A stretch of 6,535 nucleotides of DNA from contig DNXM01000025.1 of assembly GCA_003505905.1 (NCBI GenBank), positions 1 through 6,535 of the forward strand, given 5' to 3'. The translations under genes were made by a program, and so were the position numbers. The stretch is from Oscillospiraceae bacterium. Lineage in GTDB: Bacteria > Bacillota > Clostridia > Oscillospirales > Acutalibacteraceae. Positions 4,497 through 6,535 of this stretch are shown here, piece after piece (the first letter of the stretch is position 1; every line of letters begins with the position of its first letter). The notes below the pieces were generated by a model, which was given only the letters and a program-made list of their open reading frames with translations, was not told the origin of the DNA and searched no databases.

Positions 4497-6519
4497 AATT
4501 TTAGCCCCGGCGGGAACCTATGAAGCCGTCGAAGCCGCCGTTCGGTGCGGAGCCGATGCGGTTTATCTCGGCGGTCGGGAGCTGAATGCACGCAGGAATG
4601 CAAGCAATTTCAACGGTGAAGAAATGAAAAAAGCCGTGGCATACTGTCATGCCCACGGCGTGAAAGTACATATGACGCTTAACACGCTTGCTTCGGATGA
4701 GGAGCTGGCCGATGCGGCTCAGCGTGCCATTCGTCAGGCGTGTCAAGCAGGTGTTGACGCCCTAATCGTACAGGATTTGGGCGTTTTTCGTCTTGTGAAA
4801 AGCTGTGCGCCGACCATGCCGATTCACGCATCCACCCAAATGTCGGTGCATACGCTCGCCGGCGTGAAAAAGCTTGCCGAGCTTGGGTTTACCCGTGCGG
4901 TTTTGTCCCGTGAGCTGTCGCTGACCGAGATTGAGGCGATTGCCGCACACGCCCCGATTGAGCTGGAGGTTTTTATTCACGGTGCGCTTTGCATGAGCGT
5001 GTCCGGGCAATGTCTGATGAGCGCCATGCTCGGTTCCCGCAGTGCCAACCGAGGGCTTTGTGCACAGCCGTGCCGTTTGCCCTTTGCCGCACCGGGCGGA
5101 ACGGGGAACGACTTGAGCTTAAAGGATTTGTCGGCAACGGAATATATCGCCCGTTTGAGCCAAGCCGGTGTCTGCTCGTTCAAAATCGAAGGGCGCATGA
5201 AACGCCCCGAATATGTTGCCGCCGCCGTGACCGCCTGCCGCAAGGCTCGGGACGGTGAAACCGACCCTGTTTTGCAGGAACAGCTGCGCAGTGTGTTTTC
5301 ACGCTCGGGCTTCACAAAAGGCTATTTAGACGGTGCGCTCGGTCGGGATATGTTCGGCACACGCCGCAAGGAGGATGTGACCGCCGCACAGCCCGTGCTC
5401 AAGGAATTGCATCACTTATACGAAAAAGAAACGCCCCGTGTCGGGGTGGAAATGATGTTCTGCGCCTATGAGGGCGAAACCGCTTCGCTTTCGGTTAAGG
5501 CGAACGGAAAAACCGTGTTTGTGCAGGGCGATACGGAGGCGGTCAAGGCGGAAAAGGTGCCTTTGACCAAAGAAAAAATCGAAAACCAGCTTCGCAAATG
5601 CGGCGGCACGCCGTTTGAAGTGACGGTGCTTGATTTGGATATTGATGAAAATATTTCACTTCCGCTTTCGTCAATCAATGCGTTGCGGCGGCAGGCATTG
5701 GAAGCTTTGTATGCGGAAATTGAGCAGACAAAAATGCATACTTTTTCACCACTGAATGTGAAAAACACGGTGAAAAAGGTGAATAAAACAGCCGTTTTTG
5801 CCCGTTTTTCAACGATTTCTCAAGTGGAAAACCTTTCCACAGATGTGAAAAACTTTATTCTTCCGCTCGCACAGGCACAGCCGATGAACGGCAAAAATGT
5901 GATTGCCGAATTGCCGACTGTTTTTTTCGGCAGGGAAGAAAAAGTGCGGGAACAAATCCTGTCCGCCAAAGAAAAGGGGATTACCTGCCTTTGTGCAGCA
6001 ACGCTTGACGGTGTTGCCTTGGCGCAGGAGTGCGGAATGGATTTCATGCTCGGCTTGGGCAGTAATGTGTTCAACACGCTGTCGATTCTTCACGCCGAGG
6101 ACCTCGGCGCAAAAGCGGTGATTCTATCGCCCGAAATGACCCTGCGGCAGGTGGCTGACTTGGGCGGTGAAATCGGGCGCGGCTTGATTACCTACGGCAG
6201 ATTGCCGTTGATGACGACCCGAAATTGCCCGATTAAAAACGGAACGGACTGTGCGAAATGCGGGCGATCAAGAAGCTTGACCGACCGATTGGGTATTTCA
6301 TTCCCCGTGCGGTGCTTTGACGGCTATTCGCAGGTGTTCAATTCCCGACCGATTTATTTGGCAGACCGAAAAAAAGAAACCGATATGACCGATTTTGCCG
6401 TGTTGTATTTTACAACCGAAACGGCAGAAGAATGTGCCGAGGTGCTGGAGCAATACCGCACCGAAGCACCGGCACAGGGTGAATTCACCCGTGGATTATA
6501 TTATCGGGGTGTGGAATGA
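4474..6519 (+). CDS. U32 family protein (RlhA-like, with DUF3656 and C-terminal extension)
   Basis: U32 proteins were named as collagenase-like peptidases; members such as E. coli RlhA, TrhP and UbiU/UbiV are now tied to hydroxylation of RNA or ubiquinone precursors, some with Fe-S clusters. This protein has 681 residues. The U32 core (about 8-250) shows ILAPAGTYEAVEAAVRCGAD, DAVYLGGRELNAR, HASTQMSVH, EVFIHGALCMSVSGQCLMS and NRGLCAQPCRLP with Cys173, 180, 196 and 200, then SFKIEGRMKRPEYV. A DUF3656-like region follows (about 310-415, ending with SINALRRQALEALY). A polar linker spans about 420-480. A C-terminal module (about 485-640) has GRLPLMTTRNCP and a Cys585, 593, 596, 614 cluster. Size and DUF3656 resemble RlhA more than the shorter TrhP pairs. 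Peptidase or RNA hydroxylase activity cannot be settled from sequence. No signal peptide is seen, so it is probably cytoplasmic. It is likely co-transcribed with zapA. Confidence 0.9.
   Translation: MFRESSAEILAPAGTYEAVEAAVRCGADAVYLGGRELNARRNASNFNGEEMKKAVAYCHAHGVKVHMTLNTLASDEELADAAQRAIRQACQAGVDALIVQDLGVFRLVKSCAPTMPIHASTQMSVHTLAGVKKLAELGFTRAVLSRELSLTEIEAIAAHAPIELEVFIHGALCMSVSGQCLMSAMLGSRSANRGLCAQPCRLPFAAPGGTGNDLSLKDLSATEYIARLSQAGVCSFKIEGRMKRPEYVAAAVTACRKARDGETDPVLQEQLRSVFSRSGFTKGYLDGALGRDMFGTRRKEDVTAAQPVLKELHHLYEKETPRVGVEMMFCAYEGETASLSVKANGKTVFVQGDTEAVKAEKVPLTKEKIENQLRKCGGTPFEVTVLDLDIDENISLPLSSINALRRQALEALYAEIEQTKMHTFSPLNVKNTVKKVNKTAVFARFSTISQVENLSTDVKNFILPLAQAQPMNGKNVIAELPTVFFGREEKVREQILSAKEKGITCLCAATLDGVALAQECGMDFMLGLGSNVFNTLSILHAEDLGAKAVILSPEMTLRQVADLGGEIGRGLITYGRLPLMTTRNCPIKNGTDCAKCGRSRSLTDRLGISFPVRCFDGYSQVFNSRPIYLADRKKETDMTDFAVLYFTTETAEECAEVLEQYRTEAPAQGEFTRGLYYRGVE
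4633..4659 (+). repeat. Inverted repeat near the 5' end of the U32 gene
   Basis: Positions 4633-4642 pair with 4649-4659 over ten base pairs, with one bulged C at 4652 and a six-base loop (4643-4648). The stem is G+C rich at its base. It lies in coding sequence for AVAYCHAHG and has no T run after it. Confidence 0.65.
5741..5778 (+). repeat. Perfect 10-bp inverted repeat in the U32 linker region
   Basis: CTTTTTCACC (5741-5750) and GGTGAAAAAG (5769-5778) are perfect inverse complements separated by 18 bases. They lie in a locally A+T-rich part of the gene encoding the polar linker (residues 423-435), where the short word GTGAAAAA also recurs. Confidence 0.75.
5824..5840 (+). repeat. 7-bp inverted repeat in the U32 linker region
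   Basis: GTGGAAA (5824-5830) and TTTCCAC (5834-5840) are perfect inverse complements with a three-base centre. It lies 45 bases after the larger inverted repeat and in the same linker (residues 451-456). Confidence 0.7.
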
Positions 6520-6524
6520 GGAGG
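6518..6524 (+). promoter_or_regulatory. Ribosome binding site for the next gene
   Basis: GAGGAGG overlaps the U32 stop codon and lies 4 bases before an ATG at 6529. The match to the 16S rRNA 3' end is the longest in the window, though the spacing is slightly short. Confidence 0.75.
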
Positions 6525-6528
6525 AAAC

Positions 6529-6535
6529 ATGAAAC
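6529..6535 (+). CDS. Start of an unidentified downstream gene (cut by window edge)
   Basis: ATG AAA C follows the strong ribosome binding site 9 bases after the U32 stop, so a gene starting Met-Lys is very likely. Only two codons are visible, and no product can be named. The tight spacing implies co-transcription with zapA and the U32 gene. Confidence 0.6.

Noticed and set aside
5912..5932. Terminator-like TGCCGA/TCGGCA pair with a run of seven T
   Set aside because: The T run (5921-5927) lies in the loop rather than after the stem, the stem has only six pairs, and it is inside an intact coding sequence.

Overview
This window is a compact stretch of bacterial housekeeping genes, all on the + strand. 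The base composition is close to even. The gene set and order (infB, rbfA, a DHH/DHHA1 phosphoesterase, truB, ribF) is the 3' part of the nusA-infB type operon as arranged in Firmicutes. A DHH phosphoesterase between rbfA and truB, a ZapA of the short Gram-positive type and a long U32 protein together suggest a clostridial organism, perhaps near the Ruminococcaceae/Oscillospiraceae. That placement is inferred from gene content and protein style, not from a search.

Layout. Positions 2-973 hold the C-terminal half of translation initiation factor IF-2, cut by the left edge. After a 2-base gap comes rbfA (976-1338). Next are the DHH phosphoesterase (1354-2295) and truB, which overlaps it by ATGA (2292-3158). 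The bifunctional riboflavin kinase/FAD synthetase ribF (3197-4060) follows. The 91-base gap 4061-4151 is the longest intergenic stretch and carries a good sigma-A-type promoter with TATAAT at 4104-4109. It reads into zapA (4152-4496) and a 681-residue U32-family protein (4474-6519) that starts inside the end of zapA. A strong ribosome binding site and an ATG at 6529 open a further gene cut by the right edge.

How the genes fit together. The first block serves translation and RNA: initiation (IF-2), 30S maturation (RbfA), nanoRNA/pAp turnover (NrnA type) and tRNA psi55 synthesis (TruB), with flavin cofactor synthesis (RibF) at its end. The second block pairs a FtsZ-ring factor (ZapA) with a U32 protein, a family now linked to RNA hydroxylation, and it probably has its own promoter. 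I saw no tRNA, rRNA, CRISPR array, insertion sequence, phage gene or convincing terminator.

I found no novel system. The points most worth a second look are small: an altered nucleotide-binding loop in the kinase half of RibF, two back-to-back hairpins inside ribF, a second cysteine cluster in the U32 protein, its A+T-rich linker with inverted repeats, and the joining of zapA-U32 to the infB operon where rpsO often sits.
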